From: an uncultured Clostridia bacterium
GTDB lineage: Bacteria > Bacillota > Clostridia > Oscillospirales > Ruminococcaceae
Assembly: GCA_946563605.1 (NCBI GenBank)
Contig: CAMNVW010000074.1
Span: 1 to 6,793, forward strand
DNA: 6,793 bases
Reading direction: 5' to 3'
Position 1 is the stretch's first letter; each line of letters starts with the position of its first letter. Shown piece after piece: positions 5,017 to 6,793 of the stretch. The notes under the pieces were generated by a model that was not told the origin of the DNA, searched no databases, and was given only the letters and a program-made list of their open reading frames with translations. Both the position numbers and the translations under genes were made by a program.

Positions 5017-6399
5017 CTAGAAACGAAGTTTTTTGATGATATAATGGGTCAGATCCTTCATCGGGATTCTTTCCTGCTGCATGGTGTCGCGGTCGCGGAC
5101 GGTTACGCAGCCATCTTCCTTGGACTCGAAGTCGTAGGTGATGCAGAATGGGGTGCCGATCTCGTCCTGACGGCGGTAACGTTTGCCGATGGAACCAGCT
5201 TCGTCGTAATCAACCATGAAGTGGTCAGCCAGCTCAGCGTGCAGTGCAAGCGCTTCTTCGGACAGCTTCTTGGACAGAGGCAGTACGCAGGCTTTGAACG
5301 GCGCCAGAGCAGGATGCAGGTGAAGAACAACGCGGGTGTCGTTCTTTTCAGCATCGACAACTTCTTCGTCGTAAGCGTCGCACAAGAATGCCAGTGTAAC
5401 ACGGTCAGCGCCGAGGGATGGCTCGATGCAGTATGGAACGTAGTGCTCGTTGGTCTCCTGATCGAAGTATTCGATCGCTTTGCCGGAATGTTCGCCGTGA
5501 CGGGACAGGTCGTAGTTGGTGCGGTCAGCAATGCCCCACAGCTCGCCCCAGCCGAATGGATACAGGAACTCAAAGTCGGTGGTTGCCTTGGAATAGAAGG
5601 ACAGCTCTTCCGGCTCGTGGTCGCGCAGACGCAGGTTTTCGTCTGTCATGCCAAGATCCAGCAGCCATTTGTGGCAGAAGTCTTTCCAGTACTGGAACCA
5701 CTCGAGGTCGGTGTCCGGTTTGCAGAAGAATTCCAGTTCCATCTGCTCAAATTCTCTGGTACGGAAGGTGAAGTTGCCGGGGGTGATCTCGTTGCGGAAG
5801 GATTTACCAACCTGACAGATACCGAATGGCAGTTTCTTGCGGGTGGTGCGCTGCACGTTTGCAAAGTTTACAAAGATACCCTGTGCTGTTTCCGGACGCA
5901 GATAGATCTGGCTCTTTGCATCCTCGGTGACGCCCTGGAAGGTTTTGAACATCAGGTTGAATTGGCGGATGTCAGTAAAATTGGTGCTGCCGCAGTTTGG
6001 ACATTTGATGCCGTTTTCTTTGATAAAGTTGGTCATTTCTTCGTTGGACCATCCGTCTGCGGATTTGCCGGTGAAGTCTTCGATCAGTTTGTCTGCACGG
6101 TGACGGGTCTTGCAGTCCTTGCAGTCCATCAATGGGTCGGAGAAACCGCCAACGTGGCCGGTTGCAACCCAGACTTCCGGGTTCATCAGAATTGCGCTGT
6201 CCAGACCGACGTTGTATGGGTTCTGCTGAACAAAGCGTTTCCACCAAGCGCGTTTTACGTTGTTTTTCAGCTCTACACCTAACGGACCGTAATCCCATGT
6301 GTTGGAAAGACCGCCGTAGATTTCAGAACCGGCAAAAACAAAGCCTCTGCCCTTGCAGAGGGCAACGATTTTTTCCATTGTTTTTTCAGTGCTGTTCAT
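5017..6399 (-). CDS. glyS: Glycyl-tRNA synthetase, single-chain alpha2 type
   Basis: This class II aminoacyl-tRNA synthetase charges tRNA-Gly with glycine in the cytoplasm. The 460-aa product is of the eukaryote/archaeal-like form (also called glyQS) found in many Bacillota, not the alpha2-beta2 form. Motif 1 lies around NTWDYGPLGVELKN (33-46). Two Cys pairs (CKDC 93-96 and CPNC 133-136) form the inserted zinc-binding element. The family block RPETAQGIF is at 168-176, motif 2 with FRNEITP at 201-207, and motif 3 with EPSLGADR at 326-333. The anticodon-binding domain begins around LHPALAPFKACVLP (361-374). The ATG has a textbook AAGGAGG (6415-6409) nine bases upstream and a promoter about 95 bases upstream. 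The leader lacks the T-box motif that often controls glycyl-tRNA synthetase genes in this phylum. It is divergent from the tRNA-Pro gene. No defect is visible. Confidence 0.98.
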   Translation of the reverse strand: MNSTEKTMEKIVALCKGRGFVFAGSEIYGGLSNTWDYGPLGVELKNNVKRAWWKRFVQQNPYNVGLDSAILMNPEVWVATGHVGGFSDPLMDCKDCKTRHRADKLIEDFTGKSADGWSNEEMTNFIKENGIKCPNCGSTNFTDIRQFNLMFKTFQGVTEDAKSQIYLRPETAQGIFVNFANVQRTTRKKLPFGICQVGKSFRNEITPGNFTFRTREFEQMELEFFCKPDTDLEWFQYWKDFCHKWLLDLGMTDENLRLRDHEPEELSFYSKATTDFEFLYPFGWGELWGIADRTNYDLSRHGEHSGKAIEYFDQETNEHYVPYCIEPSLGADRVTLAFLCDAYDEEVVDAEKNDTRVVLHLHPALAPFKACVLPLSKKLSEEALALHAELADHFMVDYDEAGSIGKRYRRQDEIGTPFCITYDFESKEDGCVTVRDRDTMQQERIPMKDLTHYIIKKLRF

Positions 6400-6495
6400 A
6401 TCAAAATTCCTCCTTACGATATAAAGATAGAACTCTCAACAAAAACTTTAATTTTTCTATTATTTATGGGGCAAGACAGAATCTTTTATTGTTTA

Positions 6496-6524
6496 ATGAT
6501 AAACAATTTTAGAAAGGAAGTCAA
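6496..6524 (-). promoter_or_regulatory. Sigma-A-type promoter of glyS
   Basis: On the minus strand TTGACT (6524-6519), 17 bases and TATCAT (6501-6496) make a good promoter. The start would be near 6489, giving a leader of about 90 bases. Confidence 0.75.
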
Positions 6525-6621
6525 GAGAGAGTTGTGGTTGGAGAACGAAAGTGTTTTTGTTAAAGGGAACGCAGTTTTATCGGGCAAATAATTCGCTCGA
6601 ACGGATGGCACGCAGGGCAGT

Positions 6622-6684
6622 AAAAACGGGAAAAAAGGGCGAAAAAAAAATAAATTTAAAAAAAATCAAAAAAACTTGAAAAAA
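6622..6684. promoter_or_regulatory. A-tract series upstream of the tRNA promoter
   Basis: Six A-tracts of 5-9 bases (6622-6626, 6631-6636, 6642-6650, 6658-6665, 6668-6674, 6679-6684) sit directly before the -35 box. Several are spaced about one helical turn apart. This is typical of an UP element or intrinsically bent DNA that boosts strong stable-RNA promoters (function inferred). Confidence 0.55.
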
Positions 6685-6688
6685 GGTG

Positions 6689-6717
6689 TTGACAAAACAA
6701 AATAGATGGGCTATAAT
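6689..6717 (+). promoter_or_regulatory. Consensus sigma-A promoter of tRNA-Pro
   Basis: TTGACA (6689-6694), 17 bases and TATAAT (6712-6717) form a perfect consensus promoter. Transcription would start near 6724, about nine bases before the mature tRNA end. Confidence 0.93.
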
Positions 6718-6732
6718 AATGCCTGTGCTCGA

Positions 6733-6793
6733 CGAGGCGTAGCTCAGTTTGGTAGAGTGCTTGGTTTGGGACCAAGATGCCGCAGGTTCAAGT
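6733..6793 (+). tRNA. tRNA-Pro (anticodon TGG), 3' part beyond the window
   Basis: The 5' acceptor strand is CGAGGCG (6733-6739), followed by TA and a D arm with GCTC (6742-6745) pairing to GAGT (6755-6758, one G.U pair). The anticodon stem CTTGG/CCAAG (6760-6764 and 6772-6776) encloses the loop TTTGGGA, whose anticodon TGG (6767-6769) reads proline codons. The T stem begins GCAGG (6782-6786) and the window ends within the T loop TTCAAGT. The 3' T-stem strand, acceptor strand and any encoded CCA are not visible. More tRNA genes may follow in the same transcript. Confidence 0.95.

Larger units (their letters stand above)
6400..6732. other. glyS / tRNA-Pro divergent spacer
   Basis: The spacer holds the glyS leader and promoter, then an A-rich stretch and the tRNA promoter. 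A 41-codon frame at 6466-6591 overlaps the glyS promoter and lacks a ribosome binding site, so no gene is called. No T-box signature (AGGGTGGNACCGCG or close variant) is seen on the minus strand. Confidence 0.7.

Noticed and set aside
5044..6282. 412-codon open frame antisense to glyS
   Set aside because: Same reason: it mirrors a well-conserved synthetase gene and has no start signals of its own.
6466..6591. 41-codon plus-strand frame upstream of the tRNA
   Set aside because: It has no ribosome binding site at its ATG codons (6466, 6496) and overlaps the well-formed glyS promoter on the opposite strand.

Overview
The window looks like chromosomal DNA of a gut-type Clostridia member (Bacillota, probably near Oscillospirales/Ruminococcaceae). 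This is inferred from the clostridial-style GMP synthase N-terminus (FGGQYNQ), the single-chain alpha2-type glycyl-tRNA synthetase, strong AAGGAGG-type ribosome binding sites, sigma-A-type promoters, AT-rich spacers and a secreted Ig/cadherin-like protein. No phage, transposase or CRISPR signature was seen.

Layout from left to right. (1) guaA (GMP synthase) on the minus strand with its own TTTACA-N17-TATAAT promoter. (2) A divergent plus-strand gene for a small secreted beta-rich protein, ending in a strong hairpin terminator. (3) A convergent 67-aa ribbon-helix-helix DNA-binding protein on the minus strand. (4) A 372-base spacer with a perfect 41-bp palindrome, a direct copy of one of its arms, an extended -10 promoter for the regulator, and a promoter for the next gene. 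(5) A plus-strand lipoprotein with erythromycin-esterase/ChaN-like features. (6) About 630 bases packed with consecutive near-perfect hairpins and no credible gene. (7) glyS/glyQS (glycyl-tRNA synthetase) on the minus strand with a TTGACT-N17-TATCAT promoter. (8) A divergent tRNA-Pro(TGG), cut off by the window end, behind a consensus promoter and a run of A-tracts.

The two housekeeping enzymes (guaA, glyS) and the tRNA are ordinary core genes. The middle segment (about 1800-5010) is accessory in character: two exported proteins, an orphan regulator with a probable autoregulatory operator, and a hairpin array. The lipoprotein gene favours A/T-ending codons more than guaA and glyS, which may reflect different ancestry or weak expression. 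No operon joins the genes; each appears to have its own promoter.

The two things most worth following up are the hairpin array between the lipoprotein gene and glyS, and the regulator plus 41-bp palindrome module. Neither is proven to be a new system. The array may simply be a dispersed repeat family of this lineage, and the palindrome a classic self-regulation site.
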